Source: JBGTFE01 sp036403235
Lineage (GTDB): Bacteria; Acidobacteriota; Blastocatellia; Pyrinomonadales; Pyrinomonadaceae
NCBI GenBank assembly: GCA_036403235.1
Contig: DASWRI010000059.1
Coordinates: 1-38,469 of the forward strand
DNA length: 38,469 bases
Direction: 5' to 3'
Each line of letters begins with the position of its first letter. The stretch's first letter is position 1. Made by a program: the position numbers and the translations under genes. The notes under the pieces are model-generated. The model did not search any database. It saw only the letters and a list, made by a program, of their open reading frames with translations, and was not told the origin of the DNA. Shown one piece after another: positions 16,473-25,900 of the stretch.

Positions 16473-17354
16473 ATGAGAAATTTTAGATTCGCAATTTTAT
16501 TTCTGGCGTTGATTTTTGTCGTGGCGGGTTTGTCTTTCGGGCAGGCCAAAAAGCGCAACGTATCGAAAAAAACTACCAAACAAACCGTAAAAGTTACTCC
16601 GACGCCGACGCCGACAACCCCGCCGGTTGAAGACGCGACGGTAAAAACCGAAGTCAAGAAAAACGAGCGCCCGGCCGATACGAATTCGAACAGTGACGCG
16701 CAAAAAAATAATTCAAAAACAAATTCGCGTCAAGATTCCCTGGCAATCGAAAATTCCGTCTATTTTTACGAATTTGCGCAGCCGAATTTTTATGTGACGA
16801 AGATTTTCATCGAGCACGACGAAACGGGAAAAGGGAAAATCACTTTTATGAAAAAGGATTTCGAAGAACCGGTTTCCGACCCGATTCAGCTTTCGCCCGC
16901 CTCGCTCGAAAAAATCAAAACGGCGTTTGAGACGCTGAAGTTTCTCGATTCGAAGGAAAATTACCAGGACGCGAAAAGAAATTATTCGCATCTCGGCGAG
17001 ATAAAGCTGAAGATGAAAAAAGACGGGCGCGAGCGCGTAGCCGATTTTAACTGGACGGAAAACGAGGACGCAAAGTTTTTGATGGACGAATATCGAAGGC
17101 TCGCCAATCAATACGTCTGGATTTTCGACATCAATCTGGCGCGGCAAAATCAGCCGCTCGAAGCTCCGGGTTTGCTCGACGCGCTCGACGGTTATTTGAG
17201 ACGCAATGAAATTTCCGACCCGCCGCAGATGATTCCGTTTCTGCAAAAACTCAATAACGACGAGCGAATTCCTTTGATTGCCAGAAATCACGCGGCGCGG
17301 CTGGTAAAGGAAATCGAAAAGAAAGCCGAGAAGGAAAAAGAGGACAAGAAATAA
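16473..17354 (+). CDS. Secreted protein of unknown function with Pro/Thr linker
   Basis: A 293-aa protein that I do not recognise. It has a signal peptide (MRNFRFAILFLALIFVVAGL, cleavage near SFGQA) and then a low-complexity Lys/Thr/Pro linker with TPTPTPTTPP. A folded domain (about 95-285) begins SVYFYEFAQPNFYVTKIFIE. The tail is Lys/Glu-rich. ATG 16473 begins one base after the smc stop; an in-frame TTG at 16464 would overlap smc and is less likely. The tight junction suggests co-transcription with smc, though no functional link is evident. The last codons form the left arm of a terminator hairpin. Confidence 0.75.
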   Translation: MRNFRFAILFLALIFVVAGLSFGQAKKRNVSKKTTKQTVKVTPTPTPTTPPVEDATVKTEVKKNERPADTNSNSDAQKNNSKTNSRQDSLAIENSVYFYEFAQPNFYVTKIFIEHDETGKGKITFMKKDFEEPVSDPIQLSPASLEKIKTAFETLKFLDSKENYQDAKRNYSHLGEIKLKMKKDGRERVADFNWTENEDAKFLMDEYRRLANQYVWIFDINLARQNQPLEAPGLLDALDGYLRRNEISDPPQMIPFLQKLNNDERIPLIARNHAARLVKEIEKKAEKEKEDKK

Positions 17355-17371
17355 CGTCTCGTCCTCTTTTT
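17335..17371 (+). terminator. Rho-independent terminator overlapping the end of the secreted-protein gene
   Basis: AAAAAGAGGAC (17335-17345) pairs perfectly with GTCCTCTTTTT (17361-17371) around a 15-base loop that contains the stop codon. The T-run closes the stem. The left arm is coding sequence (Lys/Glu/Asp codons). Confidence 0.75.
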
Positions 17372-17656
17372 CAAATTTCGATTCAAACAAGTGAGAGCTA
17401 AAAATTAAAGTTGGCTTTTATGGTGACAATACACACATTCTGTAGGCATATTTGATAACCAGCGCGTCCTTGTCTCCGAAATTGACGCCTGTGAAATTAA
17501 AAGTATCGGCGGCGACCTTTAAGTTTTTGAATCAAGCCGTCGCCGAGCACGATTTTTTGATTCCGGCTCTCAAAGGCGACACATTATTTTTAAATCTGCA
17601 CGACGCGCCGCAGTTTATCAAAATCCTGCGGCGCGTCAATTTATAATTTTATCCGC
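17372..17656. other. Gap between convergent genes, with weak 64-codon ORF
   Basis: This stretch holds no gene I can support. A 64-codon frame (17452-17646, plus strand, TTG start) encodes AEHDFLIPALKGDTLFLNLH, which looks protein-like but has no recognised family and no Shine-Dalgarno. It could be a decayed gene end. A strong GC-rich palindrome lies near the end. Confidence 0.3.
17602..17637. terminator. 12-bp GC-rich hairpin between convergent genes
   Basis: GACGCGCCGCAG (17602-17613) is perfectly complementary to CTGCGGCGCGTC (17626-17637) around a 12-base loop. It sits just downstream of the minus-strand amylase stop (17657) and faces the smc unit. There is no clear T-run, so it may be a terminator for the amylase mRNA or a protein-binding dyad. 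Confidence 0.5.
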
Positions 17657-20600
17657 TCATTTTTGCGGCTGAGCCGTAAAATTTACCCCGGTCAAATTTT
17701 CGTCGGCGAAAACGACCTGCGTCGGCGCGTCGAACTGGTAACGCTTGTTTCTGACCGAAACGACGTAAGTCGCGCCCGCCGCGAGGTCTTCAAAATAATA
17801 ATAGCCAAACGGATTGGTCAAAGCGCCGCGCGTGACGCCGCTCGAATCGGTCAGCCAGATTTGAACTTTGCCGATTCCGTCGCCTGTCGCCGTGACGGCT
17901 CGCCCGCCGATTGAAATCGGCGCGGCCAAAGGTGTGAAACTTCCCAGAATCGCGCCGCTTCGCGCCGGAATCGTGACCGTCACCGCGCCGCCGCTGACCG
18001 TATAGCCGGCTAGCGATTTTCTGTTTCGGGCGAAAGAGCTGTTGCCGAGAGCGTCGGTCAGAACCGTTCCGTCGGCGAAATACGCGCCGACCGGAATCGT
18101 CGCCGTATTGGCGGTCGAGCCGTTGTTCATGACGACGATAATTTTGTCGGCGCCCTGAACGCGCGCGAATGCGAAAGTGTTGTTGTCGGTCGCGCTCGCC
18201 GACGTGTCGCCCGTCAATAAAGATGCGAACGTGCCCGTTCTTAAAGCCGTGTGATTTCGCCGCAGCGAGCCGAGCGTAACGTAGAAGCTTTGCAGACTGG
18301 AATCGGCCGGCCCGTATGCGTTCGGGTTTCCGCCCTCGTCAGCCCACGGATACGGCGCGCGATTATACGGGTCGTCTTCGGGCAAACCGCTTCCGCTGTT
18401 GCCGAGCGAAGGCGAATTTATCCCGGCTTCGTCGCCGTAATAAACGGTCGGCGCGCCGATGTATGTAAACTGGAAAAGCGCGGCGAGCTTCAAGCGCTGT
18501 TTCGCTTCGGTCAAGCCGCTGTCGCCCGTCACCGTCAAAGTGTAAAGCGCGCGGTTGGTGTCGTGCGAATCGAGCAGGTTGAGCATCGACTGCTGCGCCG
18601 GAAGCGGATAATCTTCGCGAATCGCCATCATCGCGCGGTTAAACAGTGACGGCGCAAGCCCGACGATTTTATTCTTTCCGCTGTTGTCGTTGTCTTCCCA
18701 ATCCGCGTTGCGCGCAAAGCCTAAAACGTTGCGGCGAAAACGATAATTCATCACGCCGTCGAGCTGATTTCCCGTCAGATACTGGCTCGCGTCATACCAG
18801 ATTTCGCCGATGAGAGGCGCGTCCGCTTTGTAGGATTTGGCGTAGCCGCGATATTCCGTCCACCATTCGTGCGAGATTGAATCGGCCACGTCGAAACGCC
18901 AGCCGCTGATGCCGCGGTCGAGCCAGTGTTTAGTGACGTTGTCGGCCGGATTTCGATAAATAAAGTCTTTTACTTCGTTGGTTTCCGTCAGCTCGGGCAG
19001 ACCGCCGAAGCCGAACCAGCCGTTGTAATGCGTGTAGTCGCACGGCACGGTCGTCGCGTTTGCGTTCCACGTAAACCAGCTTCGATACGGCGAGGAGAAG
19101 CTTTCACAGCCGCCGTCGGTCGGGTAGCGGTGAAAATAATCCATATAAAGACTGTCCTGCGAGACGTGATTGAAAACGCCGTCGGCGATAATTCGCATCC
19201 CGCGCGCGTTGGCCGCGTTGACGAGCGAGGTAAAAGCCGCGTCGCCGCCGAGCTGCGGCGCGATTTCCAGATAATTGTCCGTGTCGTAACCGTGATTTGA
19301 GCGCGCGGCAAAAATCGGCGTGAAATAAATCGTGTTGAATCCCAGATTTTTGATGTAATCGAGCTTGTCCTCGACGCCCTTCAAATCGCCGCCGTAAAAC
19401 TGGCTGCCGTAGGCGCTGTTGTTTCCGGTGGCGCGCGGGTCGACCATCGGCGTATTCCAGACGGTCTGGACGATGTTGTTGGAAGGCAAATCGCCGTAGA
19501 GCGAAGGACAGCCGGTCGTCGAGCCGCCTCTACACCAATCGTTCGTAATATCGCCGTTGCGAAAACGGTCGGGGAAAATCTGATAAATCGCCGCGCTCTG
19601 CATCCACGCGGGCGTCGTAAAAGCCGCGTCGTAAACCGTCAACTGAAAAGCCGGGAAAGGCTCGCCCGCGCTCGCCACGCCGTCGCCGCCCTGTCCGAGA
19701 TTGTCGTGGTCGTCAAGATAAGAGTCGCTGTAAAAAGCCTGCGCCGCGCCATCGACGACGCGAAATTTGTAATAAATTATCGAAGGCGTCGCGGGCGCTG
19801 TGTAGTTCACGCTGTAAATCGCGTAAGTCGTGCCGTTTTCCGCCCGGTTTTCCAGAAACGTCATCGGATATTCGACGGCCGCGTCGGTCGTTGCCGTTGC
19901 CGAATTGTATTTATAAACTCTCAGATAAACGTTGCTGACGTCGAGCAAATCGGTTCTGAATTTTAAGTTGACGTTCGAGCCGGTCGTCACCGCGCCGAAA
20001 GGCGAGCGATAATAGCTGTCGAAAGTGTCGTGTTTTAATCCGAGATATTGAATGTTGTCGGTGCTCACCGTCTGGTCAAGCGAAAAAGGTTTCGTCGCCG
20101 TTCCGTTTTCGGTGTTGACGACCGCGTAATAACGGCTGTAATTTCCCGGCGAAGTTCCTTCGGCGTTGCCCTGCGGAACCTGCCCGTAAATGTAGCCGCC
20201 GCTTGAGCTCATATAACCGAGAAATAAAAACGATGCGGGCCGGCCGCCACCCGTAATGGTCGACCAGGGAATCGCAAGCTCGCGCACATTTCCCGCGCCC
20301 GAAGCATATGTTCCGAATCCCGACGCGCCGAAATTCCAGCCGTTCGCGCCGTTCGCCGTGTTGTAATCGCGGTAGCCGTCTTTGAAATAAGCGCGAAAAT
20401 CGGCGCGAAAGGGAAGCGTCCCGATTGCCGTTCCGTCATAGTTGAGCGCGTTCAGAGTTCCGTCGGCGTTCGTGCCGCTGTTCGGCGGCGAAACGGGATT
20501 GCGGTCGATATTGATGACCGCGCCTTCGCTCAAATTGGCGTTGGTGACGGCGACGTATAAATTTGTGTCGTCCCACGTCAAATACCAGGTCTGCGCCGAG

Positions 20601-20755
20601 CCTGTGTTTTTCTGATTTTGGCCGTCGATGTGAACGCCGTATTCTCCGGCGGAAATTGCGCCGTTTATCGTCGGCGTGTTAAATTGCGCGAAAATTTGCG
20701 TCGCCGCGCATAAAAAGCACAGAGCGACAACCAGGAGACTGAATATTTTTTTCAT
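17657..20755 (-). CDS. Secreted multidomain GH13 alpha-amylase / neopullulanase-like enzyme
   Basis: A 1032-aa secreted glycoside hydrolase acting on alpha-1,4-glucans such as starch, maltodextrin or pullulan. The signal peptide ends near QIFAQ (about 23). Residues ~27-215 form a beta-rich module resembling CBM9/DOMON-like sugar-binding domains. A starch-binding N-type domain spans ~240-375. The GH13 barrel starts near 385 (YQIFPDRFRNGD) and has region I DGVFNHV (D525), nucleophile D622 in GWRFDVADS, acid/base E651 in LIGEIW and D732 in LLDSHD. A C-terminal beta domain is followed by a carboxypeptidase-regulatory-like domain (about 950-1028, GYYYFEDLAAGATYVVSVRN). Product specificity (amylase versus neopullulanase) cannot be decided by eye. 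A terminator isolates it from capA upstream. Confidence 0.92.
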   Translation of the reverse strand: MKKIFSLLVVALCFLCAATQIFAQFNTPTINGAISAGEYGVHIDGQNQKNTGSAQTWYLTWDDTNLYVAVTNANLSEGAVINIDRNPVSPPNSGTNADGTLNALNYDGTAIGTLPFRADFRAYFKDGYRDYNTANGANGWNFGASGFGTYASGAGNVRELAIPWSTITGGGRPASFLFLGYMSSSGGYIYGQVPQGNAEGTSPGNYSRYYAVVNTENGTATKPFSLDQTVSTDNIQYLGLKHDTFDSYYRSPFGAVTTGSNVNLKFRTDLLDVSNVYLRVYKYNSATATTDAAVEYPMTFLENRAENGTTYAIYSVNYTAPATPSIIYYKFRVVDGAAQAFYSDSYLDDHDNLGQGGDGVASAGEPFPAFQLTVYDAAFTTPAWMQSAAIYQIFPDRFRNGDITNDWCRGGSTTGCPSLYGDLPSNNIVQTVWNTPMVDPRATGNNSAYGSQFYGGDLKGVEDKLDYIKNLGFNTIYFTPIFAARSNHGYDTDNYLEIAPQLGGDAAFTSLVNAANARGMRIIADGVFNHVSQDSLYMDYFHRYPTDGGCESFSSPYRSWFTWNANATTVPCDYTHYNGWFGFGGLPELTETNEVKDFIYRNPADNVTKHWLDRGISGWRFDVADSISHEWWTEYRGYAKSYKADAPLIGEIWYDASQYLTGNQLDGVMNYRFRRNVLGFARNADWEDNDNSGKNKIVGLAPSLFNRAMMAIREDYPLPAQQSMLNLLDSHDTNRALYTLTVTGDSGLTEAKQRLKLAALFQFTYIGAPTVYYGDEAGINSPSLGNSGSGLPEDDPYNRAPYPWADEGGNPNAYGPADSSLQSFYVTLGSLRRNHTALRTGTFASLLTGDTSASATDNNTFAFARVQGADKIIVVMNNGSTANTATIPVGAYFADGTVLTDALGNSSFARNRKSLAGYTVSGGAVTVTIPARSGAILGSFTPLAAPISIGGRAVTATGDGIGKVQIWLTDSSGVTRGALTNPFGYYYFEDLAAGATYVVSVRNKRYQFDAPTQVVFADENLTGVNFTAQPQK

Positions 20756-20827
20756 ACTATTTTACTTCTAAGAACTTTGTTCGGATTGGCTACAAAGTTT
20801 ATAATTTTTTTGAAAAAGATTCAAGCG

Positions 20828-20863
20828 AAAAAGCGAGCTGAAATTAAATCAGCTCGCTTTTTT
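20828..20863 (-). terminator. Bidirectional-looking terminator after the CapA-like gene
   Basis: AAAAAGCGAGCTGA (20828-20841) pairs with 20849-20862 around a 7-base AT loop, giving a stem with A-run and T-run on its two sides. It lies just past the CapA-like stop (20884) and before the amylase start. Confidence 0.85.
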
Positions 20864-20883
20864 ATCTAAATTGTCGAATTTGA

Positions 20884-22005
20884 TTATTTTGAAATCGTTC
20901 CGTCGTCGGCGATTTTCGGCGCGGTGGCAGCGAAATCGGCGATTGAAAGCTCGCGGACTTTACGAATCGCGTCGCCCGCTTTGTCGAGCACCGGCCCGCC
21001 CTTGCCGAATTGTTTTCCGGCGTAGATTTTTCCGCCTAAGAATTTGCCGTCGGCATCGATTTTTATTTCAAAAATCGCGGTCAGGGCGGTTTCGGCGCGC
21101 AGCGTAAACATCCCGTATGTGCAGAAATTTCCCATCGAATAATCAATCAGGCGGTCTTTGTAAATTTCCATTCCGCGAAGGACGTGCGGCCCGTGTCCGA
21201 TTACCAAATCCGCGCCGGCGTCGATGACCGTGCGGGCAAAAAGCGGCAGATTTCCGCGCTCTTCGCCGGCAAAAATCTCCGTTCGCTGCGGAACGTGCTG
21301 CTGGTCTGTTCCTTCGGCGCCGCCGTGAAACGAGACGACGACCAAATCGGCTTTTTTGTCGGCTTCGAGGACGAGCTGGCGCGCGAAAGCCAAATCGTTG
21401 ACGTTCGGCACGATGTTGTTGTGCGCGAAGCCGACGAACGCGATAATTTTGCCTTTCGATTCGATATATGTCGTCGAAAACTGCGCCTTGTCGCTGCCGG
21501 CGTATTTGATGCCGAGGTCGTCGAGGACTTTTCTGGTGCTTTCGCGGCCGTAATCGCCGAAGTCGCCGGCGTGATTATTGGCCAGACTCATCACGTCGAA
21601 ACCGGCTTCTTTCAAATATTTGCCGTAGCGCGTCGGCACGCGAAACGCAAAACATCTGGTCGAATTCGGCGCGCATTTCGTCGTCGTTCCGCCTTCGAGC
21701 ATCGGGCCTTCGAGATTGCCGAAAGTGATGTCGGCTTTTGATAAAATCGGCGTCACTTCCTTAAAAATATCCGCGCCGTCGTTCGGCGGCAGAAACGTGT
21801 CGTTTATCGAGGTCGAGCCAATCATAATGTCGCCGACGGCGGCAATCGTAACCGGGTCTTTATTGGTCGATTTGGCCGCGGGCGTCGGCAGCGGATTCGG
21901 ATTTTTTACTTCCTCGCTGCTGACGGTTTTCGGCCTGCACGCAAAGAGCACGAAGATTCCTAAAAGAAGGACTAAAATGATTGATAAATTTTTGCGTTTT
22001 GACAT
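20884..22005 (-). CDS. CapA/PGA_cap-family lipoprotein
   Basis: A 373-aa member of the CapA (PGA_cap) family, which has a metallophosphoesterase-like fold and is linked to poly-gamma-glutamate or capsule handling. The N-terminus is a lipoprotein signal (LSIILVLLLGIFVLFAC) with the lipidated cysteine in LFAC near residue 23, so it should be membrane-anchored outside the cytoplasm. Family motifs are AAVGDIMIG (metal-binding Asp), FGNLEGPM, VMSLANNHAGDFG and VIGHGPHVLRGMEIY. ATG 22005 is chosen; the upstream TTG at 22035 adds ten residues with no signal feature. No capB or capC neighbours are present, so a poly-gamma-glutamate role is doubtful; many stand-alone members have unknown substrates. 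Confidence 0.88.
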   Translation of the reverse strand: MSKRKNLSIILVLLLGIFVLFACRPKTVSSEEVKNPNPLPTPAAKSTNKDPVTIAAVGDIMIGSTSINDTFLPPNDGADIFKEVTPILSKADITFGNLEGPMLEGGTTTKCAPNSTRCFAFRVPTRYGKYLKEAGFDVMSLANNHAGDFGDYGRESTRKVLDDLGIKYAGSDKAQFSTTYIESKGKIIAFVGFAHNNIVPNVNDLAFARQLVLEADKKADLVVVSFHGGAEGTDQQHVPQRTEIFAGEERGNLPLFARTVIDAGADLVIGHGPHVLRGMEIYKDRLIDYSMGNFCTYGMFTLRAETALTAIFEIKIDADGKFLGGKIYAGKQFGKGGPVLDKAGDAIRKVRELSIADFAATAPKIADDGTISK

Positions 22006-22195
22006 AATTTCAAAATTCCGGGAGATTTGATGCAAAATTATAATAAAGTGTTAAAAAATAATGCGGGATGCGAAGCTAATTTACGCTAGTTTTTTTATAA
22101 ATTCAAATTTTGGCGAGCGGCATTCGAACTTCAATCCGCGCTCATTCGGACAGGCGAGTTTTTCGCATGAATTTTTAGTGCGTCTAAAGTATAAA
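22006..22195. other. AT-rich gap with candidate minus-strand -10
   Basis: The gap before the CapA-like gene holds no ORF I support. On the minus strand a TATAAT (22042-22037) lies about 32 bases upstream of ATG 22005, with no clear -35. Nothing else stands out. Confidence 0.3.
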
Positions 22196-22897
22196 TTATT
22201 TCCGTTCGTCGGGAGAATTAATATTAAACTGCTCGATTAACGTGTCGTCCTCAAAATTGTTCTGCGCGATTATCTGCGGTTCGGGCGAATCAATCGGCGG
22301 AGTCGCCGGTTGTTCTTCAGATATCACAGGCGCGTTTGTCGGCTCAGGCGAAGCGGCGGGCGGCTCCGGTTTTTCGCGCGGTAAATCCGAGAGATTGAGC
22401 GACGTGATTTCTCCTTTCCCGCCGGAGAGATTGAGCGTCGTCACGACTTCTTCCTTTTTTTTCGAAGATAAAAACGCCGTGTCGGCGACCGGCTCGCCCG
22501 ATTCGTTATACGGCTCTTCGCGGTTCAGAACGGCGAACAAAAATCGTCCGTCTTTGATAAGATACCACGCCGACAGACCGTAGATGACAGTCAAAAGTAA
22601 ATCCCAGAGAAGATTTTTCAAAGCGTCGTTTTTGGCTTTTTCGGCGGGAGTTTCGGTTTCGGTTTTCGGCAGCGCCGGATTCGCCGGATTATTAATCGTC
22701 AGATTACCGGGAAAATTCGGAGAAACCGGCTGACTGTTGACCGCCGGATTTTCCGACCTCGGAAATCGCGGCGGCGAAGGAAGCGAAATGTATGTGTAAA
22801 TCGAGCTCATCAAAACGAAAACAGCGACAATCGTCGAATAAACGAGATACACTCCGATAAGTTTGATTATCAACCAAACAACTTGCTTTTTAGTCAT
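22196..22897 (-). CDS. Unknown membrane protein with two TM helices and Pro-rich tail
   Basis: A 233-aa protein with no recognised family. Hydrophobic helices lie at about 8-37 and 93-117, separated by a Pro/Asn-rich loop (FPRSENPAVNSQPVSPNFPG). The C-terminal ~110 residues are hydrophilic and Pro/Glu-rich. With both helices spanning, N- and C-termini would be on the same side. It follows kgd by 81 bp on the same strand across a repeat hairpin, so co-transcription is uncertain. No Shine-Dalgarno is obvious before ATG 22897. Confidence 0.7.
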   Translation of the reverse strand: MTKKQVVWLIIKLIGVYLVYSTIVAVFVLMSSIYTYISLPSPPRFPRSENPAVNSQPVSPNFPGNLTINNPANPALPKTETETPAEKAKNDALKNLLWDLLLTVIYGLSAWYLIKDGRFLFAVLNREEPYNESGEPVADTAFLSSKKKEEVVTTLNLSGGKGEITSLNLSDLPREKPEPPAASPEPTNAPVISEEQPATPPIDSPEPQIIAQNNFEDDTLIEQFNINSPDERK

Positions 22898-22910
22898 ATT
22901 TTAATTTAGC

Positions 22911-22974
22911 TTCAAGTTTCAGATTTCAATTTCCGGGTTTGATTTACTTGAAACCTGAAACCTGAAACTTGAAA
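22911..22974. repeat. Heptamer repeat hairpin (CTTGAAA/CCTGAAA)
   Basis: Four tandem heptamers, CTTGAAA, CCTGAAA twice and CTTGAAA, occupy 22947-22974. The arm TTCAAGTTTCAG (22911-22922) is perfectly complementary to 22962-22973. It fills most of the gap between kgd and the membrane-protein gene. Confidence 0.85.
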
Positions 22975-22978
22975 CTAA

Positions 22979-25900
22979 CTAGGCTCCGGCGGGCGCGATT
23001 TTTTCCGTGATTTCCGGTTTGCTGGCCGCCGAGATTTCTTCCGAATCCTTGATTATCGATTGCTCGACAATCTGTTTTTGTTCGAGCTCGTGAATGGCAT
23101 AAGAGCCGGTCGCGGGACTTGCCGAGGCCGTTCTGCCGACGTATTTAAAGTCGACGCCGGCCGGCACAATCTGCCGCAGACGCGGTTCGACAAACGCCCA
23201 GCCGCCCATATTCTGCGGCTCTTCCTGCGTCCAGAAAATCTCGGTCGTGTTCGGGTAAGTCGCGAAGATTTCTTGCAATCCCTCGGCCGGAAACGGGTAA
23301 AATTGTTCGAGCCTGACGACGGCCGTCCGCTGGTCGCGCGCATCTTCGCGCGCCGCTTCCAAATCGTAAAATACTTTGCCGGAACAGACGACGACGCGTT
23401 TGACTTTTTCTCTGTTTGTAATTGCGACATCATCGATGACCGGCTGAAAACCGCTCGAAGTCAAATCTTCAATCGTCGAATTGGCGGCCGGAAGCCGGAG
23501 CAGGCTTTTCGGCGTCATGACGATGAGCGGGCGAACCATTTCCTGCCTGACCTGGCGGCGAAGCATGTGAAAATACTGCGCCGGAGTCGAAGGATAGCAG
23601 ACCTGCAGATTGTTTTCCGCGCAAAGCTGCAAATATCTTTCGAGTCGCGCCGAAGAATGTTCCGGCCCCTGACCTTCGTAGCCGTGCGGCAGAAGCATGA
23701 CGAGACGGCAGCGTTGTTTCCATTTGTCTTCCGAGGCGGCGATATACTGGTCGATGATGACCTGACCGCCGTTTGCGAAATCGCCGAACTGCGCTTCCCA
23801 CAAAACGAGCGCGTCCGACATATGAGTCGAATAGCCGTATTCAAAACCGAGAACGGCGTTTTCCGAAAGCGAGCTGTCGAAAACCTGAAAACGCGCAAAC
23901 GGATTTTGCCCGGATTTAAGATTTCCGAGCGGCGACCAGACCGAGCCGTTAATCGTGTCGTACATCAGCGCGTGACGCTGCGAAAAAGTTCCGCGTCCCG
24001 AATCCTGACCGCTCAGACGAATCCGTCTGCCTTCCAGAACGAGCGAGCCGAACGCGACTGCTTCGGCAAAGCCCCAATCCATCGGAACTTCGCCCGTTCC
24101 CATCTTTGCGCGGCGAGCGAGCTGCCCGACCATTTTCGGGTTGATATTAAAGCCTTCGGGCACGAGCGAAATCACCTCGGAAACCGTTTGCAGCGTTTCT
24201 TTTGAAATTGCCGTTTCCAAAACAACCGAGCCGTCTTCGTTCTCGATGGGCGGCGCAAGATTAGCCTTGGCCGGTTTGTCGTGCGCAATTTGTTTGGCGC
24301 GCTGCAAAATGCCTTCGTATTTTTCCTGCGTCTTGTCGGTCATCCGTTTCAAATCGTCTTCGGAGATGATTTGCTCGCGGATGAGCTTCTGCGCGTAGAT
24401 GTAGCGGACGCCCGGATGCGCTTTGACGCGCGCGTACATCAGCGGCTGCGTGTAGCTCGGCTCGTCGCCCTCGTTGTGGCCGAGACGACGGAAGCCGACC
24501 AGGTCGAGCACGACGTCTTTATTGTATTCCTGGCGATAATCGAGCGCGATTTTGACGACGCGGAAAGCGGCTTCCGGGTCGTCGCCGTTGATGTGGAAAA
24601 TTGGCGTCTGCGTAATCTGCGCCGCGTCGGTCGAATAAATCGAGCTGCGTCCTTTTTCGGGCGAAGTCGTAAAACCGATTTGATTGTTGATGACGATATG
24701 AATCGTGCCGCCCGTGCGATAGCCGCGAAGATTCGCCAGCTGCAAAGTTTCCATGACGATGCCCTGACCGGCAAAAGCCGCGTCGCCGTGCAGCAGAACG
24801 GGCAAAATGCGGTCGTAGGCTTGATTGCGTTTCGAGTCGTTGGCCTCGTCGCCTTCGAGTAGTTCGTCCTGACGCGCGCGCGCCATTCCTTCGACGACCG
24901 GGTCGACAAATTCAAGGTGCGAAGGATTTGACGACAATTGAATTTTTACGTCTTTCCCGTTTGTCGTGCGGCGTTTTCCGATTGCGCCCTGATGATATTT
25001 TACGTCGCCTTCGTCAGCCGGAAACGACGGGTGCGAAGTGCCTTCGAAAACGGTGAAAATGCGCTCGGCCATATTGCCCGTTTCCGGGTCGCCGATGATG
25101 TTTGACAAAACGTTGAGACGCCCGCGATGCGCCATGCCCATAAATATTTCTTCGACGCCGCGCGCCGCCGCATTTTCGACCATCTGGTCGAGAAGCGGAA
25201 TAACCGTTTCCGTCCCTTCGAGCGAAAATCGTTTTTGTCCGAGATATTTTTTGTGCAGAAACTGCTCGAACTGCTCGGCTTCGATAAGTTTTTGCAGCAA
25301 TTCCTTGCGGATTTCCGCGTCGAGCGGCTCGGTATCGACAAACTGCTGGCGAACCTGCTCGCGAATCCACTCCTTTTCCTCTTTGCTCTGGATATGGCGA
25401 TATTCAATGCCGACCTTGCCGCAGTAAGCGCGGCGCAAAATCCTCAAAATCTCGCGCAAGCTCGCCGTTTTTGTGCCGTGAAGTCCGCCGGTGATAAATT
25501 CGCGGTCTAAATCCCAGATGGTCAAACCGAAGCTTTCCAAATCGAGCTCGGCTTCGGTGTGCGAAGTCATATTGAGCGGGTCGATGTCGGCGAGCAGATG
25601 CCCGCGAATGCGGTAAGCATTGATAAGCTGCAAAACGTTCGCCTGTTTTTCGGTCTGCGCGCTCATCATGTCGCCGCCGAAAAGCGAAGGATTGTAATCT
25701 TCAGCCCAGCGAAGCGGCGGGTAATTTATTTCCAAATCGCCGAAAACCTCGTCGTAAAATTTGTGCTGGCCGATTAAAAATTCGTGGATTTTCGCCAGAA
25801 ACAAACCGCTTTCCGCGCCCTGTATGACGCGATGGTCGTAAGTCGAAGTCAGCGTAACCGTTTTGCTGATGCCGAGTTGCGAGAGAGCGGCGGCGGTCAT

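Noticed and set aside
15526..16657. Long open frames on the minus strand inside smc
   Set aside because: Ser/Arg/Phe-rich antisense translations of a clear SMC C-terminal domain.
23060..24205. 381-codon frame on the plus strand inside kgd
   Set aside because: Antisense to a well-conserved enzyme; Arg/Phe-rich composition typical of shadow frames here.
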